A stretch of 64,000 nucleotides of DNA, from the NCBI GenBank assembly GCA_033557835.1, contig JAWQRO010000016.1:18798-82797 (forward strand), given 5' to 3'. Origin of the DNA: Helochares maculicollis (Eukaryota > Arthropoda > Insecta > Coleoptera > Hydrophilidae). Below the pieces are notes generated by a model that had not been told where the DNA came from, did not search any database, and saw only the letters and a program-made list of their open reading frames with translations. This document shows, one piece after another, positions 24,708 to 38,039 of the stretch (position 1 is the stretch's first letter; each line of letters opens with the position of its first letter). The translations under genes were made by a program, and so were the position numbers.

Positions 24708-27700
24708 GTAAGTTATTCTTAGTATTTTTTATGACTGAATCTGTTCTTTATTGTCAGAGACATTTTTAGCGTGTTACCATTTCAAAACTTTTCTCAAATT
24801 GGCATATAAATATTATGTATAATATTAGGACCAAACGTTATTTTTTACCCACATCTTTTAAAAATATTTATGTTTATTTAACCGTAAATTTGGTAAATCA
24901 AAAGCAACTTATGATTAGTTATATATTCCGTTTATAAAGATCGTTTTTTATGTTAGTCAAATAAACAACAAAAATTAAAAATAATTGCCTTTGCCTATCT
25001 TAATTCAAAATCCTTACATATGAAATTTGGTTGACGTGAGCTGTGGTGTTTTTAGCAAACTGTGGAAACTAATTGGCCACAGGCAAACAGGTATCAATTT
25101 TTTATTGTTAAAAGTGTGGAGAATCAGCATTAAATACTCACGGATGAGCAATTATAAAACAATAACATTTATACTGAAACCAAATTGAAATTTCATATTT
25201 ACATGTTTTAGCTCAATTTATAGATATTTTTTTACCTTTAACGCTTAACGGAATTAAAGAATTTGCAACTATAGATTTAATGTGCAAAAAACTTAATCAG
25301 ATTATTCCCGAACAGATTATCTTATTCTACAGGGAGCTAAACAGAACCTCTAACAAGTAAAACTCCATAAAAACCTGTTTTATTTTGAAATGCACTCTTG
25401 CATTAGAAACTATATTAATTTAAAATCCCTAGTAGACATGTAAACTTTAGATAATGAATAGTTGTACCTACTAAAGGCCATTCGGCCTTTACTTACGATA
25501 AAGAGCGTAAGTTTCTGACATAAATATTCGCTAGAAACTAATGTGTCTTAATCTATAGAAAATGACCTAGTATAAATGATCAGTATGGTGGCAAAAGTAC
25601 ATTTTGCTTAATATGAAAAGATATAAACAAGTTTTTTTACACAAAAATGTTAGGAACTATTTTTATCTAGATTATTCTTATAGTCACAAAACTACAACAC
25701 AATTGTTAAATATTGATTTAGGCTAATATGCTCCGGTAACTTATTTGCCAATTACTTTTCAGTTGAGCAGCAAAAATTGTGTTTTGCTATGTGATATACA
25801 GAATGCTGCTGAATTAATTTTGAATACTTTTATTACATGTTTAGAACAACAATGTAACCACAGCTTCGTATGTTCTATGTACAAATAAAGTGTCAGAAAT
25901 TTGGCTAATTTGGAACTTCTGACATAATCGACACGATGCTGGTAGACCATGCTGGATTAAAGAACACATTGCAGACACAATAACACTTTTATCTCTACAA
26001 CAATACCAGCCTCGCAATCCAAACACGATGTAAGATTTGTCAAAATCCAGATAAAATAATTTTTCATGATCGCACAACCTTATGAAATAGAAACAGAAAA
26101 AAGAACATAAACAGCCAGTAAAGTTTAATTTTGCTGAGCGTTTTTTATACGAGCACCGCGGAGCGTAACATTTTTATTAATACATTTTAGGAAACACATA
26201 AATACTATACTATCCGTCTTGTAAGTTGAGCTGATTATTACAATTAGCTGCGTAGAAAATAATCAGAACCAAATACACGACAAAAAGTTAAATCGTTCTT
26301 TGAATAAGGCATAAAAAATGGTTCTCCTAGCTTAACAAACTTACGTAATCGTAAATAATAATTTAAAATCAAACTAAATTCACTGAAATAAATGATTTAA
26401 GTTAAAGGCGAAAAAACATATTTGCTTATCTTTCCTTTCCGGTTTAAATTTATTGTGATGTTTTTTGATTTCTCTAAAGAATTTTTTATTATTTTCAGCT
26501 TGTTTAACCGTTAACAAGTATAAGATTCTTTGAAATAATAACAAAAATTCTGTCTTAGACTAGCGACGTCATTCGAAATTCCGCCAGTGGCTTTTAACAT
26601 GCACATGTAATAATTGTTGCGGTTATTAATTATGATAGTAACAACAAAAACCAATCGCTAATGATTTTGTATATCTACCACATCTTTAAGATTTGTAACT
26701 TAATTGTGAAACAAGCTGTATAATATTATATTAAAAACTGACATGAAATTCATTACATTTTTCAAAAATTGCCCTAAAACCGAAATTTATAACAAAAATC
26801 TATAGAACACCTAAAATTGTAACTGTACTAAAATTACGTTCAGGATATTGCTATTTTTACCATTATTTAAAAATATCGCCTTCAATTAAAAACATCGATT
26901 TTACGTTACACATTTAGCAAAACACTTAAAAACATATAGTAGTGTAATCATATCATTAGAGGTAATGCTCTGCTTCGTATAACTTTAGAATTGATAGTAT
27001 TATTATAGACAAATAGAATATTGCATATAATCAATGGACTTTCCAGGGGTTCTGAATATGTTTCTAGAAGTCCAATTCTATACATGCAACTAGAGTATTT
27101 ACTTTCAAGTTCAGTTTCATCTGAAATTAATTAAGTAAAAATTCAATGAAACTGAAATTAAAAACATTTGCACTTGGTAGTTATTTCTTAGATAAAATGT
27201 CACTAAAATTTCGGCAATTAAGGTTATAATAAAAATAAGATGTTAATTTGGATTAGCATTAAGTTGCAAATTATTTGTATTCATTGTGCTATGATTTATT
27301 GAAGAGCTACTTAATAAATTTTTATAATGTTAGCACTTAGCTACTTTCACCATTTACATCTAAATCTAGTTCGTTACCTGAAATGAAGCATCCAGTCATA
27401 GAAGTTTGTGAGTCAAAAACTATTTTTATAAGCCGCTTCTAGTGCTCCGATCAACTTTAAATGACAAATGTAGCTGTGTTGCAGTGCTTTAAAGCATGTA
27501 AGACATGTCAATGTAATTTAAACTATTTAAACTAGTTTAGTCTAAAATTTTATTAACTTACTATCAAGAGTTATTGGTGGTCCAACATGCTTTAAAATAA
27601 TTTTACTAAAATATCTGTATGCAAAATTTAATCAACCCAACTCGGACGATCATTGTGCTATGGAGTATACTTATTCACAAATAGATAGATAGACGGTTTA

Positions 27701-28166
27701 CCAAAGATAGTCAAAATGAATTCACAGGCTACCAAAACGCCAACGTTTCTTTTTTATTACTAGACTATGATTGCGATCTGGTTACACCCTCTTATTATTA
27801 CCTATTTTATATTAGCAAAAACTACAATTTTTGTTCTATTGAAACTGTCTGCTTTGAGATTTTAAGCAAATCTGTAAATTTTCTAGCTGTCGAAGAGATT
27901 ATAAAGAAATTGTGTGGACATCTATAAAATTTTATGCAAACCACAAATTAAAGATTCATATAAATTAGTACAGTTTCTATAATAAAATCCTAACCACAAA
28001 TAGAGCAAAAACATGCTTAAAATAAACATGATACAAGACAGTTTCGTACACAAATACACAAAAATGATCCGGTAAGCCTCGGAATGACAAATTCAATTAA
28101 TCTTATCTAATACGTTTCGACTAAACTTCGGGACACACATAATATATTGTAATTGCTTTTTTCCAG
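24708..28166 (+). other. CAP: CAP intron, 24.7-28.2 kb
   Basis: AT-rich intron. No exon, RNA gene or intact mobile element was recognised. A short ATAGATAG run near 27683 is the only simple repeat noted. Confidence 0.65.
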
Positions 28167-28300
28167 TTTATCAAATTAAGAACGAATATACCAGCGAATC
28201 CGATAGTGAAAAGCCTAGAAAAATGGCGGACTTAGGACCTAGGAAATTTGAAGGTATAGGTCCGACGACCAAAGATGGAATGCCTTTGATTTTGAGATCG
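28167..28300 (+). CDS. CAP: CAP exon: MADLGPRKFEGIGP block
   Basis: Acceptor TTTTCCAG, donor TCG|GTAAGT; 134 nt, phase 1 to 0. It encodes YQIKNEYTSESDSEKPRK, then MADLGPRKFEGIGPTTKDG and PLILRS. This is the block directly before the SoHo helix in insect CAP as I recall it, and one of the strongest identity markers in the window. Confidence 0.9.
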
Positions 28301-28548
28301 GTAAGTTTTTTAAACGTATTATCGCGGCAGACGTCATTACTAATTTACTAGCAATCTCTCAAATGATCATCTTTATCTACTTTGTTATCTTGAACTATAC
28401 ATTGCAAATAAAACATTTTTGTATGGCAACTTTTTGCCAGACTAGTTTTTAAAGATAGTTCCGCTTTGACACAATGTCAGACAAACGCGCAAATATTCTA
28501 TCGCCAGAATTCCTTATTTTTAAAATTGAAAGTGTGGTTCATTTACAG

Positions 28549-28624
28549 GAAGTAAAAGATCAAAATCAATCGAAATGGTACAAGAGGATGTACGATACAA
28601 TTCATAAACAGAAACAGCCAGATG
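28549..28624 (+). CDS. CAP: CAP exon: start of SoHo (sorbin homology) domain
   Basis: Acceptor TTTACAG, donor GATG|GTAAGT; 76 nt, phase 0 to 1. It encodes EVKDQNQSKWYKRMYDTIHK. The WYKRMYDTIHKQKQPD core matches the SoHo signature WYKxMxxxIHK...PD of vertebrate SORBS proteins, the region that binds flotillin in mammalian CAP. Confidence 0.92.
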
Positions 28625-28701
28625 GTAAGTCCTCTCCGATTTTGTTTGGATATTAATATAAAGTTCAACAGGCAATAGCAATTTTTTTTTGTATTTTCCA
28701 G

Positions 28702-28737
28702 ACGAGTATGTAATGGTGCGATATAAACAACGTAGAG
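28702..28737 (+). CDS. CAP: CAP 36-nt microexon within SoHo
   Basis: Acceptor TTTTCCAG, donor AGAG|GTATTT; 36 nt, phase 1 at both ends. It encodes DEYVMVRYKQRR plus one base. The preceding intron is only 77 bases. The length is a multiple of three, so skipping leaves the SoHo frame intact and joins D|G directly. Confidence 0.8.
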
Positions 28738-30111
28738 GTATTTAAATTAATTTCGAAATTCTTTTAATTGGTGTTGGTTTTCCGCTTCGATTCATCAAAT
28801 CTGCAAAGCCTTATGAACTTTTGGTTTATTCAAATTTTTCCCGGTGGTGTCGGGGGTAAACTATGTAGGGGGTTAAAAGAGGTAAATTGTACCGGGGAGC
28901 TTAAATAATTGAAACGATTTGAATAAACCAATTGCATAATTAACATGCAAAAGATTATGCGCTTAATTTTACTAATTTGAATGTTAAATCCATTGGACTG
29001 TTTTTGCACCATGGTGTATATTCATTCACACTTCCATTTATTGCAAATTTTCGCCATGACATTTTAATATTTATATACAAATCGATTCCACTACATTCGC
29101 AATTTGTTTGTTTCCACCAGTTTGCATTTTGCACGTGAATTGAAAACTCATTTTTTCGCAATAAATATTCTGTGCCCCAACCCCCATCCAGCTGCCTCAC
29201 ACCCTTCTGTGCGTACCGGGGCGGGCGATGAAACTTCGATTTATCGAAACTGATGGATGCTTTAAACGAAGTGAATTAAATTTGGGCTTTATTTATATTT
29301 TCAATAAATTTTCAGCGCTTTCCACACGAGCGGATGATATTATTAGGGGCTTTAAATTCAATCGCAGTTCTTTTACAGGAGGTTCTCCTAATTCACCGCA
29401 AATTTGATTGCTGTAAGGCTTCATTATAGGATACATGGACATTTTCTATTCAGATTCCCCATACTGACTCAAACTTCTATGTGAATTGCTTAAATATAAT
29501 TTCCTTGGCCATGCTAAATAATTCAATATTCATTTTATTAGATCAACTTAAATATTCAAACTATTATTGTATTTTTTAGAAAAATTGTTACAATTAAGCA
29601 ATTTGTATAAAGTATAAACAACTAACTGATTGTAGATTTCTAAACTATAAATACTAAGTGTAAGACCAACTTTTGCATCCCTGAGAAGTTTCAACTGCAT
29701 CATATTTATAATACATATATATTTATAACCTTTTCAAAATGAATAATTTTAGTCAGTTAAAATATTTTTAAAAGTTCTTTTGTTTTGTGATTCATTTTTA
29801 CCAAGAAAAAGTACTAGCAACATAAACAAGATCAACTCCCAACTAATGCAATGGTAATTAGTGAAAAAAGCGGGATTAGTTATGATTTTGAACTTTCATA
29901 TATTCATAGCACTGGATGCCCTCTTGAAAAGTATTACGTATTTAAACGATAAGATAAAAGACGACAGAACCTTTCACACCATTTCTCTTAGTGTTATCGC
30001 TTCCATTTTCATGTACGCTGCTTTTGTGAAACTGAGTGTTTTGTTCGAGAGAAAGGCCTCATGTAGTGCAAAGCAGGGTTTCTAACGCAGTTTTACCGGA
30101 TTTGTTCCCAG
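28738..30111 (+). other. CAP: CAP intron, 28.7-30.1 kb
   Basis: Intron with a GC-richer patch at about 29165-29235. No exon could be supported. Confidence 0.6.
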
Positions 30112-30280
30112 GTCGGTATCCTTACACATCCGGGTACCTCTCAGAGCCTGAACCCGGAGCCTACGATAGTGACGCCGCGTTGTCGGATCACAAATACGCG
30201 ACGCTGGATCGCCGGCGCCTTCAGGCCAGAGATAAAGAGAACGAATTTATGTCTTCCACAATGCCCAGAAGCACTTCAAA
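30112..30280 (+). CDS. CAP: CAP exon: SoHo linker (GRYPYTSGYLSEPEPG)
   Basis: Acceptor TTGTTCCCAG, donor TCAAA|GTAAGT; 169 nt, phase 1 to 2. It encodes GRYPYTSGYLSEPEPGAYDS, then HKYATLDRRRLQARDKENEF and a Ser/Thr-rich end. SEPEPGAYDSD is acidic and Tyr-rich, typical of the SoHo-proximal linker. Confidence 0.88.
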
Positions 30281-33200
30281 GTAAGTACATTTCTTTTATC
30301 AATATGATGCGCATTTGAAAGCCAGTTTGGCACAACGCTATATCAATTTTGCAGAGTGTGTTTATGATTTTCTTGTTTATTTCCGCGGCCCAGAAAACAC
30401 ATTTCCTCTTAACAAATGAATGACCTGATAATCTATACTTAATTTATTGTAGATAGAATTTGCGAAGCTTGATACATGAAATAACTGGTTACATAAAGAA
30501 CATTGATGAAATTATTGGCACGCTTTTATTTAAACAAATCATTACTGTTAAATATGTTGTTGCTTCTCTTTAAATATAGGTACCCTCCTAAAAGAGTAAT
30601 TTCAGTTTATTTATTTTCGTCATTTAGTTCCGATCTTAATCTTAATTGACTTAAAAATAATCTTTATGCAAACGTATAAAATCAATCACACGTATTTAAT
30701 TTACGGGACTGGTTTATCATACTTTGTAACATATTTGGCTTAAATTTAAGTATAAAAGGTAAATTGTTTTAAGCTCACACGCTGTAAAAGTGAGAACAAG
30801 TAATTACTATTAGCATATCTTTTAATACTACATTGTATTTGTAGTCTGCATACACTTCGTGTAAATCGGGGAGTATCATTGAAAAATCAATCGGAATTTA
30901 AAATGATAGAAAATTATTTTCAGTATAATTATTAGTGAGAAAAGTACAAACTATTTCGTCATAGCATTAGTTATTTCATTTTTCCTACATTAGTACAACT
31001 AAGCCAATTGAACCTGTGTTTAATCACATATATAAATAAGTAACGATGTAAATCTAGTTTTCTTACTTCTTGGTAAATATTTTCAACATAAACACAGTGA
31101 ATATATTTCTACTTGGTCTTCTTAATTTCCTTAAGCTTAGCAGAAATAAAGGAGCTTTTATAAGGAATCTAGGTGCAGTTTAGAGCTACTGTTAATATAT
31201 TTCTCTCAAATATATCACCCAATTATACTTATCCATTATTTTAAACACAATATAATATCTCTCTTTGTAAAAGTCTTCCATAAAGCAATACTTACACATT
31301 TCTATCACATTGATTCGGTTTCTTAATATACTTAACTGATACAGACAGGATAATTGATACACTTAATTTAATTGCAAGTGAGTTTCTGCTATATAAGGAT
31401 CAATGCCCATTCTCCATCCCAATTAGAACCTAGTAGAGATACTTCGTTTCTGCCACATACTACAATAAGGACCATTTAAATGACATTTGTTGTGGTGCGT
31501 TAATCCTTAATGAAACATTTTTAGTATTGCTACTCAACAATATTCAAAGTTATATAGAGATTATCTTTACAAGCAGCAAATGATTGGTTCTAACATCAAA
31601 CTACTTTGCCTAGTACTTAATTAAGTACATCATGTCTTTTATACATCCATTATCATCTCGGTCTACTAAATTCTTCCAATATTAATATTCTACTTTACTT
31701 TAGTTTCATGGAGAAACTTTTCGCGATACTTTTTTATGTTTATCTAGTCTGTTCATAGTAGAACTTAAAAGCTCAATTGTAAGCGTTTTGTATACTGAAT
31801 AAAGTTGATGGTCAGATAAAGTACATTCTGATTGTTGCATTTTGAATTCACTAACGACTGTCATAATTAGTAAGAGGTTACAAATTAATTAAAAATTGAT
31901 TAAAGGCTTTAGGATCATATACTTACAAACATTGTGTAGAAACGAAATGATAGGAAAACTGGTCCTGCGTAATACATTTGTAAATGAAATTAGTAGCAAA
32001 AGATAAAATGCTAATTACAAAATAAAAACAATAATAATATTTCAAAACGCCTAAAATCGAAACATCAAAAGCTGTAAATCGCCAAACATCAGGAGTCTAA
32101 AAAGTCAATAGATGGAAAGCTGTCAGAAAAAAATGTAACAAGCCTTCAAAATAAAATCTTAAGAACATACGAAAAAAATACGACTTAACTCTTTAAGAAT
32201 ACGAATAATCCTTATGGTTCCAGGAAAATCTACAAAAATTTGAAAATTTTTAATATTAAGAAAAGTTCATAAAAATGGAAACTTGTAAACGTCCATTTAA
32301 AATACCATGGTCTGAGATAAAGCTTTCTATTTGTGCTTGTTGCTTTTCTTTGCTGTTCTTATTTTATTTGTCATTTACTCTATAATATAATAATAAATTT
32401 ACAAAAGAATTTAGCATAAAAATAAAAATCAAGTAAGTAATTCAATAAAGAATATAAACGGAGATTTATAATAATAATAAAAAATGAAGAAATGGAAAGT
32501 TAAGCCGCCGTATTTTTTAAGTACATTATTACTAAATGACATTATGTAATGTGCAAGTGAAAAACTATAACAATATCTCGAGAATTGCTAATAATCGAAC
32601 ACACAAAAAATATAGCAGAGAGTCTAAACGCCTGCAGAATTTAAGTATAAATTATAAGTCAAAGAGCGATGAATGTTTCTGACTACTACAGAACTTAAGT
32701 TTTTAAAATCCTCAAGATTTATATATAATGGACATAACGGTTCTCATTTTATGTATACATATTTTTAAATAATTTTAGTAATAGTTTTTAGTTTTTAGTT
32801 GATAGGTCAATTTTACGAAAATTATAATATAATATTATAATAAATTAATAAAACTTTAATACGTCTCGTTAAATAAGAACTTCTTGTACTTCGATCAAAC
32901 TGACACGTGTTGAGCGCTAGATTTTTGTGTTATTAACATTTTCTTATAAAACCAAACAAAATATGAAATAAATAGTTTAAACTGAACGATGTCTTTAAAC
33001 ATTTCTACGATCATTCTATTAATAATATGAATTGATATTTGAAACACCTACAAGACTATTCGGCCAAAAATTAGCAGTGAACGGAAAGTAATCTTAATAT
33101 AAAGGGTGCACTTTACAAATTATCATTACGATAGATCCAAAGTCTTGTATTGCAATCTGTAAGTTAAAATTAATTTTCAGACGCTATATTTTCATACGTT

Positions 33201-34902
33201 TTCAATTATTATTGCTTTTTAACATACCTAAAGCTTAAAAATGTTTCATCTTTCAAGTACCAAAAAGTAGCACCTTTGATGTTCTGATCTTAGTTCTTTA
33301 ATTGCATAGTTTTAAGAGGGTATGTGTAAAATGACAGCTTAGTAGTTCTATTTTAACGCCTTATAAAAAAAGCTGACAATTGTTTAGGTTTCGGAAGTCT
33401 TATAAATCTTAATGTTTCATACTGATCTACTATTTTGCTATTAGTAATGTCTTTTTTTCCAAATAGCTTCTAGACAAACTCTCTCGTTATGAAATAATTT
33501 TTCTTCTGAAATGACGAACTAAGCTATATTCTGTCTCATAAAACAATATTAAATATTAAATATTAAAATACCTTAGTATCAAATCATAAGTATTCCCACA
33601 CTATAAAGTAAAAGTAACAAAAGCCACATTAAAAGAATGGATGAAAAAACCAAAAATGATATAATTGTTCTGTAATTTCAAGATAACGAACTTTGAAAAG
33701 ATGAACAGTACTGTTTCCTCTGATTAGGATTTACGTAGTGTTTTGTTTGTCTGAAATCTTCTGATCAAATCATTTGTTTTATATAATAGAATTTCTCTCA
33801 CACTATTCCATTAACAGCTGCCTTTAATATTTCTTAATAATATGTCTTTTAATTTAATAAAAACCAATACTAAGTCTTAAAATCCTGAGCTTTATACTGC
33901 CAAAATATAGGCTGCACTAGAGCCAAGCCATCAACAGTTTTAAAACCATCCGTAAAAATACTGAGCTGAGATATTATATTTCTACTGCTACAGAAACAGA
34001 TTTATACAATTGCGAATGAAATATGAGCTCCTTTGCACCCTATCTATAGTCATAGTTATACATTTGAAATGATTATTGACAATTATGCTCCCTTTCTTAG
34101 AGTCCAAGTTAAAGAATCTTGCTTATCATTTGTAGCCGTAATCAAAATTTTAATCAAAAAATGTTCACAGGCCTTGTCATTAAGTAGAAGACACCTGCAG
34201 CTTTAGCCATCTTCAATTCAAAATGTAATGAATCAACGGTGTCTCCCAAAGGCCAAATTTTCATAGCATAAGCACACATTTTATCTTAGAATATTAAATA
34301 TTTGAAGCGAAATAGGCTTGCTTGCTGACTTTTGAGAGTTTCGAACCATAAACTACAAGATGCAACTAGCTCAAGGCGTCCTCGCTACTTTATGGAGCTT
34401 CAAGTGAAACTGATACAAGGGTTTTAATTTTAACATGTACTTGTAAGTGCAATATTGTTTTAAAATGTTTGCAAGAGCGGTTCGTGATTCTCCGATTTTC
34501 TATAGCAATAAATTGCAAATTTCATTTAAATTGTAGAACTTAGGCATTATTTAGTAATATAATAGAGAAGTATTTTACATTCTATGTAGCAGGAAAATAT
34601 TACTCCTTTATAATCTAAACAACATTAAATGAGCTTGGAGTCCACTGTGCTAATAAATTCATTGCTGAAGTAAAAAGCAGAGAGGGGTTTATAAAGTATC
34701 TAAAATGCACGAGTGTAGATAATCGTTCATATTTTTTTTGTAATGTTTAGTTTTCATTTATCTGCTATTACTATAGTGACAATAGCGTGTAATAACACCA
34801 CTAATTCTTTGAATATTGTTTAAATTGTTGTACACATTAGGCCTGCCATTCAGTTTTTTCTATGCTTTAGTAGAATAATTTGAATTTACCTCTTCTTTGC
34901 AG
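30281..34902 (+). other. CAP: CAP intron, 30.3-34.9 kb
   Basis: A 4.6 kb AT-rich intron. No coding exon, RNA gene or mobile element was recognised on either strand. Confidence 0.65.
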
Positions 34903-35017
34903 ATACACTACTGAAAATGTGATAAAGCACAGCCGGGACGTTTATAAAAATCAACCAGGACGAATAGAAAACTATGTGCCAGGACACTCGTCTATATCAG
35001 AAAAAGAAGCCAAAGAG
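34903..35017 (+). CDS. CAP: CAP exon: end of SoHo domain (YVPGHSSISEKE)
   Basis: Acceptor TTCTTTGCAG, donor GAG|GTAAAT; 115 nt, phase 2 to 0. It encodes YTTENVIKHSRDVYKNQPG followed by RIENYVPGHSSISEKEAKE. This corresponds to the C-terminal SoHo motif (xIFEYEPGKSSI in human SORBS1). Confidence 0.9.
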
Positions 35018-35418
35018 GTAAATTTTAATTAAAACTTTTATGAAAATGTATTTTTCATAATCTGTATATTCAGGTATCCCGTAACCTTATCGATGTACAC
35101 TTTTTTGCATTTTGTGTCGTTTTTTTTGCCTGCAGCGCAAAATCATGATGGCATTTTTGTACCTAATTAATTAGTAGAGGCAACAGATATTAAAATCTAT
35201 ACACATAAAAAGCTCTAAAATTCATCTGTGTAAGCGAGGCGCTTGCTCAACATACTGCTAACACGAACTTCCTCAAATTTTTTTAAATTTTTAACACAGT
35301 ACTAAAGGGCGATTCCAAGCTAGGCAGCCCGAGATCGTTTGGAATCGCCCGCTCTTTTTCTCTACATACAAAACGTACTGTCTTAGGTGTCATACTAAAA
35401 ACGAATTTTCCATTTTAG
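35018..35418 (+). other. CAP: CAP intron with inverted repeat upstream of a microexon
   Basis: A 401-nt intron. Its one unusual feature is a perfect 12-bp inverted repeat at 35307-35350, close to the acceptor of the 33-nt exon. Confidence 0.7.
35307..35350. repeat. Perfect 12-bp inverted repeat (potential RNA hairpin)
   Basis: GGGCGATTCCAA at 35307-35318 and its exact reverse complement TTGGAATCGCCC at 35339-35350 are separated by 20 bases. The pair is GC-rich in an AT-rich intron and ends 68 bases before the next exon. Confidence 0.9.
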
Positions 35419-35451
35419 TGGTGGGACGAAGTCATGGATATATTTGACGGG
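35419..35451 (+). CDS. CAP: CAP 33-nt microexon (WWDEVMDIFDG)
   Basis: Acceptor CATTTTAG, donor GGG|GTACGG; 33 nt, phase 0 at both ends. It encodes WWDEVMDIFDG, an aromatic and acidic segment that follows the SoHo end in insect CAP as I recall it. It can be included or skipped in frame. Confidence 0.85.
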
Positions 35452-37364
35452 GTACGGAACACAATTTTTATATATTTTTCCTATATTTTCCATCAGTTTT
35501 TGTTTAGAATTATTATTAAAACATGTGTCTTATTTGCTTGACTTGTTGTACTTATAACTTTCAGATTCAAAATTGAACTATTATTACGAACAGTCTTTAA
35601 AAATGCAATTACTTACTTATTGTCGCTACAATTCGACATTGCCATAACCACTCACAATTACTACAATCTATCCTTTATAGTTAGTATTGTGTTTACAATT
35701 TGCATTACAATAAATTTGTTATTGCTTGAAAAATTTTAAAAATTTGCCACTCTTTTAAGGAAGTCGTTCGTAATATTGTTTGGGTTATTGGAAAGCAGTG
35801 AAATCGCATTTATCCTCAAGGGACTATCTTTATCCACTAGATTTAATTATATTGATAAGCTTTCACCCACAGTCCTACTAACTGACAAAGGAAGGTTGCG
35901 GAATGGAATTTAACTTTCCAAGCCTCAAAGATGTAAACGCCGTCTTGACACTATAATTTGTTAAATAAACCAAAGGTTAACTTGGATGTACTATATACCA
36001 TAGCAATCTTCCCTTGCAAGCTGAGTGTAATCATCATCAGCTTCTGCCTCAAATTTCACTGATTTCTAGTAACAATCACTCTAACATCTCAAAATCTAAA
36101 ACGTGGTCAAGGGTGTACTTACTAACGCCTTGTCTTGTCTTAACTTGCCTGGTTTCGGACATAATCAGTGGTTGGATGATCATGCAGCCTTGCCAAGTTA
36201 CAACTACATGCTCTCAAGGGCCATCACAAGAAGTGTAAGGAGCATGCACAACAAAACTCACATTTTGCTATTATGAAACACTTTCTATCTACCGAATTGC
36301 ACACTTTTTCTGTTCTATCAAATTGGTCTTCAAATTTAGCTGTAGATCCATAAAAATCATTTGCATTAAAAAACCAAGCCAACAAGGCCATTTATGTCAA
36401 ATTTTATTTTACCAAATTCAATGAATTGTTTATTTATCGAATGGAATCATGAACGCCTTCGAACACAATCTTAATTAATTTTCTCCAAAATCAATCAAGC
36501 TATTTTCGCATTTTATTTTTATCTACAATCTGCTAGAATGATTTATTACGGCAATGAAGTATCCCGTCTGCATGTGTGGTCAACTAAACTTAAAATATAA
36601 GCAGATATTATATACAATTAAATTAAAATCATATTAATTTTGAATTAAACCTAAGTAATCCATTCGAACATAAATTAACGCGATGCTATCTTAATAATGT
36701 CAATGACACTGTTTTTAGGCAACAGAATTTCTTTTGTGGCCGGGAGCGTAATAATTTTTAATTGATTTTCATATAGTCGGAATGCATCCTTTATCTGTGT
36801 GTTCATATTTCGACAATATTTCAACAAGTATTGCGACAGTGCGTTCATTAAATGAATAGCATTCAATTTTCGGTTTGGAAATATTGTTAATTCATTTCAT
36901 AATTATAAATATTATTGTTTGCTTTCGTAATTTATTTACAATATATGCGTTTCAACACATTCTGGTGTACAAATTCACATTTCGATATTTTTAGTTTCCG
37001 CATTCATTTAATTTAATCGCACCATAAATTTAGTTTTATCGTTTTTTAGAAAAACTAAACAAGAGCTACGACGTTAATCGTATAAATTCCATATAATTGT
37101 AATAATCTATACATTTCATTCTATCTCTTTGCAATTTCTATTAGATTTAATTAATTTGCAACTTGGATTCAATGTTCACATCCACAAATGTGCACATGCT
37201 TGCAAAATTAATTTCTACAAATTTGTAGTCTACATTATTGGCACGAAGCATGACATTTACGTATTAAAAATGAAAATAATCGCAAATGCATGTAAATTAG
37301 TTGTACTAACATATTATTATGGTTGTTTGCCTGCAAACGATAATAACATTATGATTTATTTTAG
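35452..37364 (+). other. CAP: CAP intron, 35.5-37.4 kb
   Basis: AT-rich intron; nothing recognised beyond splice sites. Confidence 0.65.
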
Positions 37365-37414
37365 CATCTAGAGCAACAGAAACATGTTCCACCGACAAGG
37401 AGCTTCATGAACCA
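37365..37414 (+). CDS. CAP: CAP small exon (HLEQQKHVPPTRSFMNQ)
   Basis: Acceptor TTATTTTAG, donor AACCA|GTGAGT; 50 nt, phase 0 to 2. The next exon completes CA|A (Gln), giving RSFMNQALKESGYESDS. Continuity of this conserved stretch supports both splice sites. Confidence 0.85.
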
Positions 37415-38039
37415 GTGAGTATTCACTCTATTTGAATTTAAAAAATATTTTTCCTCTTCTAAGACGATCACATATAAAATATTACCCTTTTGCGTTCGCT
37501 ATATAGACAATTTACTTTGATAATCGCAATTACGACCGAGCCAGTATACCTCAAAATGAAAAATTTGAAATCCCATTAACCTTTCCGCAAAAGCAGCCGA
37601 GGAAAAACATTTAATTAACCCAACCGTTTTTGCCAACATAACTCCAAAAGCCACATTATATCCCTTTATTTTAAATTACACGAAAACTCAAGCAAAGAAC
37701 TTCCCCATCAAATTTTATTCTCCGAAATTCCCCGAGCTTACAAGAAGGAAAAACACTTTTATAAGGCCTGCAGCGACTCGCCTCGCGCCGCCCTCGGAAG
37801 AAACCTGGGATTTAGAACCGCACACGTGGAAGATTTACCAGATATTAATTTCATATATCCAATAAGACAGAAACAATATCTACGTTCAAACAAACAAACG
37901 AATTTAGAGGAGAATCCGGAAATTCTATCTCTTTGCCTCAATCTTTCGCTTTCAATATCAAATTCGCAAGAGATTTCTCAAAACCGATAAAAAACACCTC
38001 GTCTTTATTAAATTCAAGTAACGTTTAACTTTTTTGCAG
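37415..38039 (+). other. CAP: CAP intron with a long open plus frame
   Basis: A 625-nt intron. One plus-strand frame stays open without an ATG from about 37618 to 37990, with rather coding-like codons; see findings. The splice sites on both sides argue that it is normally removed. Confidence 0.6.

Noticed and set aside
24194..24769. A 191-codon plus frame spanning two CAP exons
   Set aside because: It reads the 24315 exon out of frame and passes through the 83-nt GC-AG intron by chance; splicing gives the conserved protein.
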